Source of the DNA: Candidatus Woesearchaeota archaeon
Lineage (GTDB): Archaea; Nanobdellota; Nanobdellia; Woesearchaeales; UBA10216
Length of the DNA stretch: 7,587 bases
Reading direction: 5' to 3'
Assembly (NCBI GenBank): GCA_023269295.1
Contig: JAHFTU010000061.1
Span: forward strand, 1-7,587
The notes under the pieces were generated by a model, which was not told where the DNA came from, searched no databases, and was given only the letters and a program-made list of their open reading frames with translations. The translations under genes and the position numbers were made by a program. The first letter of the stretch is position 1, and each line of letters opens with the position of its first letter. Of the stretch, positions 1 to 5,346 are shown piece by piece.

Positions 1-487
1 GTTTCCGGAGTGATGTGAAGAAGCTAAGCGATGCCGAGAATCTGTGGAAAATGTGCTCGACATTGCCATGCAGCAGCATGAACGATGAGCTTTTCAGGAG
101 GTTGACAAACATTTTTGCAAATGACCCCTGCCTGGGCACGCCTGCGCTGTTTACCAGCACAAGGTGGGAAACAAGATTTTTGTCCTGGGCCAGTACGCTC
201 GCTACCATCCCACCAAAGGATATTCCAACAACAGCGGGTTTTGTAAGGTCAAGCTCTTTCATGAATGATTTCACACAATCCGCAATCTCTTTAATATGGC
301 TGCACTTCATGTCAAACATGAACGGCGCATAAACGGTAAATCTGTGCGCCAGCAGTGTGAGCACATGCTTGTAAGATAGCGGGTTTGTTGGCCATCCGTG
401 GAGAAAAACAAGCGGCTTTCCTGTGCCGCCGTGCATGTAGCGAACCTTTTTTCCATCAACAACAGCTGATTTGGTTTCGAGTTTCAT
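1..487 (-). CDS. alpha/beta hydrolase, C-terminus off the left edge
   Basis: Translating the minus strand from the ATG at 487 gives 162 residues with no stop before the window edge. The protein begins MKLETKSAVVDGKKVRY and has the alpha/beta-hydrolase layout: an HGWP oxyanion-hole segment at residues 30-33 and a nucleophile elbow GISFGG with Ser90 as the predicted catalytic serine. The acid and histidine of the triad would lie in the missing part. Substrate cannot be told; family members are esterases, lipases, peptidases or C-C hydrolases. An in-frame ATG lies 12 nt upstream (499), giving an extra MCAH. Neither start has a clear SD or TATA box, and the TnpB element sits directly upstream. 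Family call is firm; specific function unknown. Confidence 0.85.
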   Translation of the reverse strand, partial: MKLETKSAVVDGKKVRYMHGGTGKPLVFLHGWPTNPLSYKHVLTLLAHRFTVYAPFMFDMKCSHIKEIADCVKSFMKELDLTKPAVVGISFGGMVASVLAQDKNLVSHLVLVNSAGVPRQGSFAKMFVNLLKSSSFMLLHGNVEHIFHRFSASLSFFTSLRK

Positions 488-498
488 GTGTGCACACA
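487..498. promoter_or_regulatory. 12-nt perfect palindrome at the hydrolase start
   Basis: TGTGTGCACACA is a perfect palindrome lying against the hydrolase start codon. Such a site could bind a dimeric regulator or form a small hairpin in the leader. It is an alternating purine/pyrimidine run, so chance is a real alternative. No second copy was seen. Confidence 0.25.
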
Positions 499-592
499 TA
501 TTTGTGTTTGGAAAGGTTGACGGTTCCTTATCCCTCTTGAAATGTTTTCGGAATTTTCGTAATTAGCACTGGACATTTCCGCAAAGTTTTCG

Positions 593-609
593 CGTTTTTG
601 GATTGAACC
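593..609 (+). repeat. 17-nt motif, copy 1
   Basis: CGTTTTTGGATTGAACC occurs here and again, exactly and in the same orientation, at 5155-5171. The final CC of the motif opens the stem of the hairpin at 608-622. CGCAA lies just upstream in both places, separated by a few more bases in this copy. Confidence 0.8.
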
Positions 610-659
610 TTTTCGTAAAAGGGTCATGTCACTGGACACTGGACATGTGCCCGGCGAGG

Positions 660-669
660 GTATATATAC
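660..669 (+). promoter_or_regulatory. TATA box of tnpB
   Basis: GTATATATAC is centred about 27 nt upstream of the tnpB ATG, preceded by a G/C-rich stretch that could act as a BRE. The spacing predicts transcription starting at or next to the ATG, so tnpB is probably leaderless. The box is symmetrical, so activity toward the hydrolase is conceivable but unsupported. Confidence 0.55.
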
Positions 670-690
670 TAATGTTTTCGTGTTGTTTGC

Positions 691-1797
691 ATGGTTAACC
701 GTGCTGTTGCTAAGATTAAAATCGTTGCAACTCCTGAGGTTGTTGATACTGTCAGAGCCTATACCAAAGCACTGCAGTTCTGCGTAAACGTTGCTTGGAA
801 TAACAAGATTAGAAACAACGTCAAACTCCACCACGTCGTTTATGGTGAATTGAGAAGCGTTCACAAACTTCCCGCTCAACTGGCTGTGGCTTGCATTAAG
901 CAGGCTTGCGGTATGGTAAAAAAGGGTAAAACCAAGCCTGTTATTAAGAAGGCGTGCGTTGGGTATAATTTTCCGAGAAGTGCTAACCTCAAAGGCGACG
1001 TTTTGGCGATTAGAACTCTCAGCGGAAGACAGGAGTTTAACATAAAAATCCCAGACTGCTATAAGGAGTATTTCTCTTGGAAGATTAATGAGAGCCTGCT
1101 CAGGCTGGATAAAAAAGGCAGAGCTTTCTTCCTGTTCACTTTCTCTAAAGAACCAGAAGTTGTTAGCCTTACCACTCAGAATGTTGTACTCGGCATTGAT
1201 TTGGGCATCAAAAACCTCGCAGTCACAAGCGACGGAAAATTCTTCAATTCCTCTATTGTTAAGCAGGTTAAGCGAAGGTTTAAGTTTTTGCGTTCCAAAC
1301 TTCAGGCTAAAGGCACTCGCGCCGCTAAACACCTTCTCAGGGAAATTAGCGGAAGAGAAACTCGTTTCATGGCTTGGTATAACCATAACATCAGCAAAGC
1401 AATAGTCTCCAGATTCAAAGCTGGAGACGCAATCGTAATGGAAAATCTCAAAGGGATAAGAAAAGTCTGGAGAGGCAAAAGAATGAATTACTGGATTAGT
1501 AACTGGAGCTTTTACCAGCTGCAAAGCTTTATCCAGTATAAAGCAGCGCGAAAGGGAATCAACATGGTCGTAATTAGGCCCAGCTACACTTCCAAGCTCT
1601 GCTCCAAGTGCGGAAAGCTTGCTTCCCGGAATTGCGGATTTTTTAGTTGTTCCCATTGCGGTTTTTCCTTGAATGCTGATTTGAATGCTGCGCGAAACAT
1701 AGCATATCTCGCTCACAACATGCTTGATGAGCGACAGGCTGCCGTAAACCAGCCACACATCTCGAGCCGTGAAGCCGAAGCATCCTTAACAGGATGA
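691..1797 (+). CDS. tnpB: TnpB RNA-guided endonuclease
   Basis: A 368-residue TnpB, full length for the archaeal branch. The N-terminal half (about 1-160) is the RNA/TAM-recognition region. The split RuvC domain follows with all three acidic residues: Asp170 in GIDLGIKNLA, Glu251 in IVMENLKGIR and Asp330 in NADLNAARNI. Between the second and third lies a zinc finger, Cys304/Cys307 and Cys320/Cys323, preceded by the typical PSYTSKLCSKCG. TnpB proteins cut DNA next to a transposon-associated motif under guidance of an RNA made from their own 3' end and the element's right end, which helps the element persist after excision. The nuclease looks intact. No tnpA is adjacent. The start is the ATG with a TATA-like box 27 nt upstream and no SD. 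Confidence 0.95.
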   Translation: MVNRAVAKIKIVATPEVVDTVRAYTKALQFCVNVAWNNKIRNNVKLHHVVYGELRSVHKLPAQLAVACIKQACGMVKKGKTKPVIKKACVGYNFPRSANLKGDVLAIRTLSGRQEFNIKIPDCYKEYFSWKINESLLRLDKKGRAFFLFTFSKEPEVVSLTTQNVVLGIDLGIKNLAVTSDGKFFNSSIVKQVKRRFKFLRSKLQAKGTRAAKHLLREISGRETRFMAWYNHNISKAIVSRFKAGDAIVMENLKGIRKVWRGKRMNYWISNWSFYQLQSFIQYKAARKGINMVVIRPSYTSKLCSKCGKLASRNCGFFSCSHCGFSLNADLNAARNIAYLAHNMLDERQAAVNQPHISSREAEASLTG

Positions 1798-1870
1798 ACT
1801 GAGGCAGAGCTTAGAGACAAATCCTTCGCAGTTGCTGCGACGCGGATAGTTTATATGTCAACAACCACCT
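1706..1870 (+). ncRNA. candidate omegaRNA (TnpB guide RNA)
   Basis: TnpB guide RNAs overlap the tnpB 3' end and the right end, and finish in guide bases from flanking DNA. This stretch has a fitting series of stem-loops: CGCTCA/TGAGCG (1710-1715/1728-1733), GGCT/AGCC (1737-1740/1751-1754), CATCCT/AGGATG with a TAAC loop across the tnpB stop (1781-1786/1791-1796), and a terminal hairpin with CGCAG/CTGCG inside ATCC/GGAT (1821-1824, 1827-1831, 1835-1839, 1844-1847). The guide would begin about 1854, inside the archease 3' coding end. The 5' end is a guess, since these RNAs are usually processed from the tnpB transcript, and the guide length is assumed from known systems. Confidence 0.5.
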
Positions 1871-2276
1871 GCACTACCCACTGCTTGCCTTCCTGCCTGA
1901 CAAGCATGCTGTTGTATGTGCATGCCTTAACCTGCGGGCCGATTGTTTCGTAATTCTTGGCTTCATCTCCGGCTGCAACGGCCACTAGCGAGTATTTTCC
2001 GCTGCGACTGCTGATTTTTAACTCTTCCATCTTTGAAAGGAAAAAGTTGTCTGTGTCAAGGAGTATTATGAACTGCTCAAGGAATTGCTGTAGCAGGGAT
2101 GAGAGATCTGAGCCTTCGGCTGCTATTTTTTTGGTAATCTTTGCCTTGACATTCTTTGTATCCACCATCACGTTGTACAGTGCGAATGCTGCATTGGTGA
2201 AAGCCTCTTCAAGCGTCTTGCCATACGCCCTGAATTTCACATCGGCTGTGTGCGGCAGGTACTCGTAGCTTTTCAT
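1851..2276 (-). CDS. archease, RtcB ligase cofactor
   Basis: A 141-residue protein from ATG 2276, the usual archease length. The N-terminus MKSYEYLPHTADVKFRAYG carries the family's HTAD signature (residues 9-12, Asp12 a predicted metal ligand) and the C-terminus VVQVVVDI ends in the conserved Asp. Archease activates the RtcB tRNA/RNA ligase by promoting its guanylylation and broadening NTP use; RtcB itself is not in the window. A GTG two codons upstream (2282) is the alternative start; the ATG fits the family N-terminus and a TATA-like box about 28 nt upstream. The stop codon lies exactly at the right end of the tnpB element, but the protein is complete. Confidence 0.93.
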   Translation of the reverse strand: MKSYEYLPHTADVKFRAYGKTLEEAFTNAAFALYNVMVDTKNVKAKITKKIAAEGSDLSSLLQQFLEQFIILLDTDNFFLSKMEELKISSRSGKYSLVAVAAGDEAKNYETIGPQVKACTYNSMLVRQEGKQWVVQVVVDI

Positions 2277-2298
2277 AGGCACAGTTTTTTTGTTTTTC

Positions 2299-2308
2299 TT
2301 TTTAATGC
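2299..2308 (-). promoter_or_regulatory. possible TATA box of archease
   Basis: On the minus strand GCATTAAAAA is centred about 28 nt upstream of the archease ATG at 2276, and there is no SD, so a leaderless transcript is likely. The region is A-rich, so box placement is approximate. Confidence 0.4.
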
Positions 2309-2341
2309 TTCCGCAACAACTGCATGACTAAAAACGAAAAA

Positions 2342-2350
2342 GTTAATAAA
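2342..2350 (+). promoter_or_regulatory. possible TATA box of the small acidic protein gene
   Basis: GTTAATAAA sits about 40 nt upstream of the GTG start at 2387, predicting a transcript start near 2372 and a short leader that contains GGTG (2379-2382) as a weak SD. CTTAAAAAG at 2369-2377 is a second A/T-rich candidate but is too close to the start for a leaderless gene. Confidence 0.3.
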
Positions 2351-2386
2351 CAGCAGCAGCCAGAATAACTTAAAAAGTGGTGCGAT

Positions 2387-2695
2387 GTGAAGATTAGCAT
2401 AGACACAAAAGAGGACTCGCCTGAGGAAATCAGGAAGCTCATAAGGATGCTTTTGGCGCTTGTGGGCGACTCTTCAGATTATTCTTCGCAGCGCACTCCT
2501 CCAGCCACAGGGGAAGGCTTGTTTGACATGTTCGGGGACCCAACAGCTTCTACTGCAGAGCAGCAACAGATGGGCAAGGACAGCGGAGGCGGCAGCGGGA
2601 TGGACATCAACGACTTCATAGACCACGCTGATGAGTCATCATCGCAAAAGCCCGGCACAAGCGATGACGAGGACTTTAAGGTTGTTCCTTACTAA
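2387..2695 (+). CDS. small acidic protein with MKISIDTKEDS N-terminus
   Basis: A 102-residue protein starting at GTG; the ATG overlapping it at 2385 is followed at once by a stop, so GTG is the usable start. Residues 1-27 (MKISIDTKEDSPEEIRKLIR...) form a beta strand plus amphipathic helix pattern. The rest is low-complexity, rich in Ser, Gly, Asp and Gln, probably disordered, ending DDEDFKVVPY. No signal peptide, membrane segment or catalytic motif is visible. From memory, the DTKEDS-EEIRK opening recurs in short uncharacterised DPANN proteins with variable acidic tails. Function unknown; an adaptor or binding peptide is possible. It is divergent from archease and converges on the pilin-like gene with only 9 nt between stop codons. 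Confidence 0.8.
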   Translation: MKISIDTKEDSPEEIRKLIRMLLALVGDSSDYSSQRTPPATGEGLFDMFGDPTASTAEQQQMGKDSGGGSGMDINDFIDHADESSSQKPGTSDDEDFKVVPY

Positions 2696-2704
2696 ATTCT
2701 TTTG

Positions 2705-3097
2705 TCACGCCTTTGCCCAGAAGTAGAGCCTCACAATCATCTTTGTTGAGTTTGTCGTGTTGCCTGCTATGAACATTGAGTTGGCGTAAATCTTTTTTTG
2801 CGGCAGCGGCGGGGCGCTGGCGTAGGGAGTGTTTGAGAGGTTAAACCTGAAGTCGTAGCTGTCCTCAAGGTTCCTGTCTATTGACTGGTTTATGCACGTC
2901 TCGTTTTTCTGGATGACACAGTTCCTGAAGTCGTCATTGTCCCTCAGGCTGGCAAGAACGTTTGGCGGCGCTGTTGGCTGTGCCTTTTCCCGCTGGAGGG
3001 GTATGAAAACAATGAGGAAGATGAAAGTTATGAATATCGCTATCAGTGCCTCAATTGTCCTGAACACGCCTTGCTTGTTTATCACTCTAATCACCAT
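2705..3097 (-). CDS. pilin-like membrane-anchored protein
   Basis: A 130-residue protein with a short basic N-terminus (MVIRVINKQG) followed by one hydrophobic helix, about residues 15-33, containing Glu16: VFRTIEALIAIFITF. This resembles archaeal class III (type IV prepilin-like) signal peptides cut after Gly10, although Glu would then be at +6 rather than the usual +5. The outer domain has two cysteines (60 and 68, possible disulfide) and five N-x-S/T sequons. It overlaps the upstream gene by 7 nt, so the two are co-transcribed. A GTG at 3085, preceded by GGTGAT (an exact anti-SD match) with 4-nt spacing, is a credible alternative start giving MINKQG. No homolog recognised; a minor pilin or surface subunit is the best guess. 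Confidence 0.8.
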   Translation of the reverse strand: MVIRVINKQGVFRTIEALIAIFITFIFLIVFIPLQREKAQPTAPPNVLASLRDNDDFRNCVIQKNETCINQSIDRNLEDSYDFRFNLSNTPYASAPPLPQKKIYANSMFIAGNTTNSTKMIVRLYFWAKA

Positions 3098-4362
3098 CCC
3101 CTTAGCCTCAGCGTGTGCTTTGACTTTGCGCCGTACTTGTCAAGGAGGAAGACTGTTGCCTCCTGCGCAAACACGTTGGTTATGCCTGCCGGCTGTGGCT
3201 GGTAGCTGAAGATGAGGGTTCCGCTTTCGTTGTAAAGCGAGAAGCTGAACTCCCTGGAGTTGGGGTAGCTGAAGTTTCTTTTAATGGCAAGGTAGTCTGT
3301 CTCGTTGAGCTTCCGGTAAAGCTGCCGTGATATTCCGGTTATGTTTTCAGGGATTCCAAAGGCAGTCCTGTAGGGCGATATGTATTTCAGAGTGTTGTTA
3401 AAGTCTCCGGGGTGGAATATGATGTCGTAGCGGGTTTCATTTGCAATAGAGAAATCGGCGCTGAACCGGACTGTGTCTTCTCCGGCGCAGAAGCTGAGGT
3501 TTGCCCCTTCAGGCAGTATGAAAGTAATTCCGCTTGCGCTGTCATAAAAGTCAGCATACCTGCTTGGGCTGCTGCGGCATTCTTTGTTGGTGTAGTTTAT
3601 AGTTCCTGAAGCTGCGTTGTTTATGTGGAAAAAGGTGTAGTTCCTGAGAGTGACTGAAACTGTGAGGTTGTGCGGCTCCCTGGCGTCTGTGGTCACGTAG
3701 TTGAAAATCCTTGAATACCCTGCGACAATGAATGATGAGTAGTTGAGCTGCATAAACCTGAGCTTGTACTTTGCCGAGAGTGTGGTTGTGTTTGCCTCCG
3801 CAGCTGCTGCTTCAGGGGTTAGTGCGGCTCCTGAAATGCTTATGTTGAAGTCGCTGAGCCTTTCCTTTCCGAAGTGGTTTACCCTTGTGAGCATTGAGCT
3901 CTTGAATTCTGAAACAAATCGTTGCGAGTCAACAGAAGCTCCTCCTGTGCCTGCTGTGAGGTCAAAGTTTGTAAGCGGCAGGGTGTAGTTTTCGCTTGAG
4001 CTTACAAGCTCAAGGAGGTTTCTTCCTTCCATAAGGTTTCGCCGGAAGACCAGCAGGCCTTCAGCGTAGTCAAAGCTCGTGTTGTCTATGAAAGAGAAGT
4101 TTTTCCAGTCGTAAGTGAACCTAAGCATCACTGGCTCGTTGCCTGTTATGTTTGACGCAATCAGAAGCGGCAGTTTCTGGACGCTCCACTTTGTTGAGTC
4201 GGCTATGTGGTCAAACACGTTGTTAAGCAGGGCGTTTGCAGGGCTTTGGTTGGTTGGCAGCTGCCTGATTACTATGAAGAAGACGCCAAGGTATATCAGG
4301 AATATGCCAAGGCTGATTATCCAGTCAAGGTCAACTGCCAGGGCTTTCTTTGACCACGGCAT
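3091..4362 (-). CDS. sequon-rich membrane-anchored surface protein
   Basis: A 423-residue protein from ATG 4362, which has a GAGGGG SD 4-5 nt upstream. One N-terminal membrane segment (about 14-32, DWIISLGIFLIYLGVFFIVI) follows the basic MPWSKKALAVD, leaving about 390 residues outside the cell. That part contains 18 N-x-S/T sequons across its whole length and only two cysteines, and reads as beta-rich. These traits suggest an N-glycosylated cell-surface protein. It is the first gene of an operon with the pilin-like gene, which overlaps its end by 7 nt, so the two products may work together. The reading frame extends upstream to a TTG at 4416, about 25 nt from a TATA-like box, so a leaderless start with an 18-residue basic extension cannot be excluded. 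No known domain recognised. Confidence 0.8.
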   Translation of the reverse strand: MPWSKKALAVDLDWIISLGIFLIYLGVFFIVIRQLPTNQSPANALLNNVFDHIADSTKWSVQKLPLLIASNITGNEPVMLRFTYDWKNFSFIDNTSFDYAEGLLVFRRNLMEGRNLLELVSSSENYTLPLTNFDLTAGTGGASVDSQRFVSEFKSSMLTRVNHFGKERLSDFNISISGAALTPEAAAAEANTTTLSAKYKLRFMQLNYSSFIVAGYSRIFNYVTTDAREPHNLTVSVTLRNYTFFHINNAASGTINYTNKECRSSPSRYADFYDSASGITFILPEGANLSFCAGEDTVRFSADFSIANETRYDIIFHPGDFNNTLKYISPYRTAFGIPENITGISRQLYRKLNETDYLAIKRNFSYPNSREFSFSLYNESGTLIFSYQPQPAGITNVFAQEATVFLLDKYGAKSKHTLRLRGW

Positions 4363-4436
4363 CCTGCCCCTCTTTTTACCCTCTTTTTTAGCGGTTTTCA
4401 CGATAAGCTTGCACAATATGGAGCTTTGATTCAGAA

Positions 4437-4448
4437 ATTATTTAAAGG
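4437..4448. promoter_or_regulatory. shared divergent TATA box
   Basis: AATTATTTAAAG reads as a TATA-like box on both strands (CTTTAAATAATT on the minus strand). On the plus strand it lies about 29 nt before the lipoprotein ATG at 4472. On the minus strand it predicts a transcript start near 4415, leaving a leader of about 53 nt before the ATG at 4362, or a leaderless TTG at 4416. A single box serving both surface-protein transcripts would tie their expression together. Confidence 0.5.
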
Positions 4449-4471
4449 TTGTGGGGGTTGGAGCCTTTAAG

Positions 4472-5134
4472 ATGGGAAAGACTTGCAGGAAAAGCGCGGT
4501 TGAAGCTGCGGTTATTATCACGATTCTCATTGCAGTTGCCCTTATTGGCGGCTGCACAAGCAATCAAAAGGGCGGCGGCGGTGAAAGCAATAGCCAAAAA
4601 ATCTCAGCTGCAGTAAACGGCGCCAACATCACAGTTGACGAGGTTAATGAGGAGTATGCCTCGTTGAGCCCTGGGCAGAGGGAGCAGCTTACAAAGGCAG
4701 ACGCGCTTTCCTTCATAATAGAAAGGGAAATCCTTTACCAGCAGGCTGTGAAGGAAGGCATAGTGGCAACGAAGGAAGAACAGGAGAGGGAGTATCTGTC
4801 CCTGCTCGGGCCGAACGCGACAGAGAACGAAATTGCGAGGCAGCTTGCTGCCAAGAACAGCTCTCCGGACAAGATGAAATCAGCTGTTTACAAGCAGATT
4901 CTTATCAATAAGCTTCTTGATTTGCATGTTCAAAAGACATTCACTATGAAGCACGAGGAAGCTGAGGCGCTTTACAATGCCAGCGACTTCAGGTCGCTAA
5001 ACATTTCATTCGATGATGCAGAGAGAAGCATTGTGGACTTCCTGACTGCACAGAAGAGGAAGGCACAAAGGGAAAGCTACATAACCGGCCTGAAGGACAG
5101 CGCAAAGGTGCTGATAATCGGCGTGCCAAACTGA
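4472..5134 (+). CDS. lipoprotein with SurA-N-like chaperone domain
   Basis: A 220-residue protein from ATG 4472. Residues 1-27 are a signal peptide (basic MGKTCRK, hydrophobic VIITILIAVALIGG) ending in a lipobox-like IGGC with Cys28 the predicted lipidated residue. A Gly/Ser linker leads to AAVNGANITVDEVNEEY (from about 46) and a helical domain through about 200, the pattern of SurA/PrsA-type N-terminal chaperone domains. The parvulin isomerase domain of SurA, PrsA and PpiD is absent, so chaperone rather than isomerase activity is inferred. It would act outside the membrane, plausibly on the surface proteins encoded divergently. A GTG at 4451 would add seven residues; the ATG is preferred because it sits 29 nt from the TATA-like box. 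Confidence 0.8.
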   Translation: MGKTCRKSAVEAAVIITILIAVALIGGCTSNQKGGGGESNSQKISAAVNGANITVDEVNEEYASLSPGQREQLTKADALSFIIEREILYQQAVKEGIVATKEEQEREYLSLLGPNATENEIARQLAAKNSSPDKMKSAVYKQILINKLLDLHVQKTFTMKHEEAEALYNASDFRSLNISFDDAERSIVDFLTAQKRKAQRESYITGLKDSAKVLIIGVPN

Positions 5135-5154
5135 TTCTTTACAGCTTATCGCAA

Positions 5155-5171
5155 CGTTTTTGGATTGAACC
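5155..5171 (+). repeat. 17-nt motif, copy 2
   Basis: An exact copy of CGTTTTTGGATTGAACC from 593-609, same orientation. As in copy 1, its end runs directly into a stem-loop: base 5171 is the first paired base of the three-way-junction stem. A chance 17-nt match within 7.6 kb is very unlikely. Confidence 0.8.
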
Positions 5172-5242
5172 CCAAGTCACCTTTGGTGCAATTCCGCCGC
5201 TAGCGGAATGCACAATCGGGCTATGCTCGATTTGTGACTGGG

Positions 5243-5274
5243 CCCAATCTTGCTTTGGCAAGATTTGGGTTTTT
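5243..5274 (+). terminator. hairpin terminator after the lipoprotein gene
   Basis: CCCAATCTTGC pairs with GCAAGATTTGGG (11 bp, one T bulge, TTTG loop) and is followed by five T. This looks like an intrinsic terminator ending the lipoprotein transcript or the structured RNA. Archaea mainly need the T run, so the long stem is notable. Confidence 0.6.
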
Positions 5275-5284
5275 AGCAAAAAGG

Positions 5285-5310
5285 TCACGCTGCAGCTGCA
5301 GGATGCGTGA
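5285..5310. repeat. palindromic hairpin between convergent genes
   Basis: TCACGC (5285-5290) pairs with GCGTGA (5305-5310) around an internal palindrome TGCAGCTGCA. On the minus strand it lies just past a T-rich tract after dnaG, so it may mark the end of dnaG transcription. Confidence 0.4.
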
Positions 5311-5346
5311 AAAAATAAAATAAGTAAAAAAGCTAAAAGCTCTTTT
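5311..5346 (-). terminator. T-tract terminator of dnaG
   Basis: Directly after the dnaG stop the minus strand has several T runs (of four to six T) with a small AGCT-based hairpin between the first ones. Archaeal RNA polymerase stops at such T tracts, so dnaG transcription probably ends here. Confidence 0.55.

Larger units (their letters stand above)
541..680 (+). repeat. left-end repeat cluster of the tnpB element
   Basis: This gap between the hydrolase and tnpB contains no gene. It holds a direct repeat AATGTTTTCG (541-550 and 671-680), five copies of TTTTCG (545, 554, 587, 610 and 675), and three copies of ACTGGAC (568-574, 631-637, 638-644; the last two in tandem). Two hairpins follow each other: CCTTTT/AAAAGG (608-613/617-622, loop CGT) and CATGTC/GACATG (625-630/642-647). 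Left ends of IS200/IS605 elements carry such imperfect palindromes as TnpA recognition structures, and that is the likely role here. Confidence 0.45.
541..1853 (+). mobile_element. IS200/IS605-family element, tnpB only
   Basis: A complete tnpB is flanked by a repeat- and hairpin-rich left segment (about 541-690) and a hairpin-rich right segment ending near the archease stop. No TnpA (Y1 transposase) gene is present, so movement would need TnpA in trans. The tnpB arginine codons are mostly AGA, whereas the neighbouring genes I read favour AGG, which fits acquisition. The exact left boundary is not determined: 541 is the first copy of a 10-nt repeat (AATGTTTTCG, again at 671-680). The right boundary near 1850-1853 is inferred from the terminal hairpin and from the intact end of archease. 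IS200/IS605 elements make no target duplication, and none was seen. Confidence 0.6.
5155..5274 (+). ncRNA. candidate structured RNA: three-way junction plus terminator hairpin
   Basis: The bases fold into a compact design. A closing stem pairs CCC-AGTCAC (5171-5173, 5175-5180, one A bulge) with GTGACTGGG (5234-5242). Inside it are hairpin A, GTGC-ATTCCGC with GCGGAATGCAC (5186-5189, 5191-5197 / 5203-5213, 11 bp with one bulge), and directly next to it hairpin B, AATCGGGC with GCTCGATT (5214-5221 / 5225-5232, 8 bp). The closing stem is followed with no gap by a terminator hairpin (5243-5269) and TTTTT. The T run favours the plus strand. It begins 20 nt after the lipoprotein stop, so it may be a 3'-UTR element, a separately made small RNA, or a relic of a mobile element. 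No known RNA family was recognised. Confidence 0.55.
5135..5346. other. convergent intergenic region, highly structured
   Basis: This 212-nt gap between the lipoprotein gene and dnaG has no credible gene. It contains the 17-nt motif, a three-way-junction fold with a terminator hairpin, a further palindromic hairpin at 5285-5310 and a T-rich terminator for dnaG. These are listed separately. Confidence 0.8.

Noticed and set aside
484..1758. 424-codon open frame antisense to tnpB
   Set aside because: It lies opposite a complete TnpB with conserved motifs, shows no recognisable domain, and is best explained as a shadow frame.
1957..2268. Open frame antisense to archease
   Set aside because: Archease is well conserved on the other strand; the antisense product has no family pattern.
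5155..5240. tRNA gene on the minus strand, suggested by GGTTCAATCC resembling a T-loop
   Set aside because: The loop is one base short, the T-stem does not pair in the canonical way, and no acceptor stem, D-arm or anticodon arm can be placed.
5134..5346. C/D-box or H/ACA guide RNA
   Set aside because: No ordered C, D', C', D boxes or ACA-ended stems with pockets were found in the folded region.
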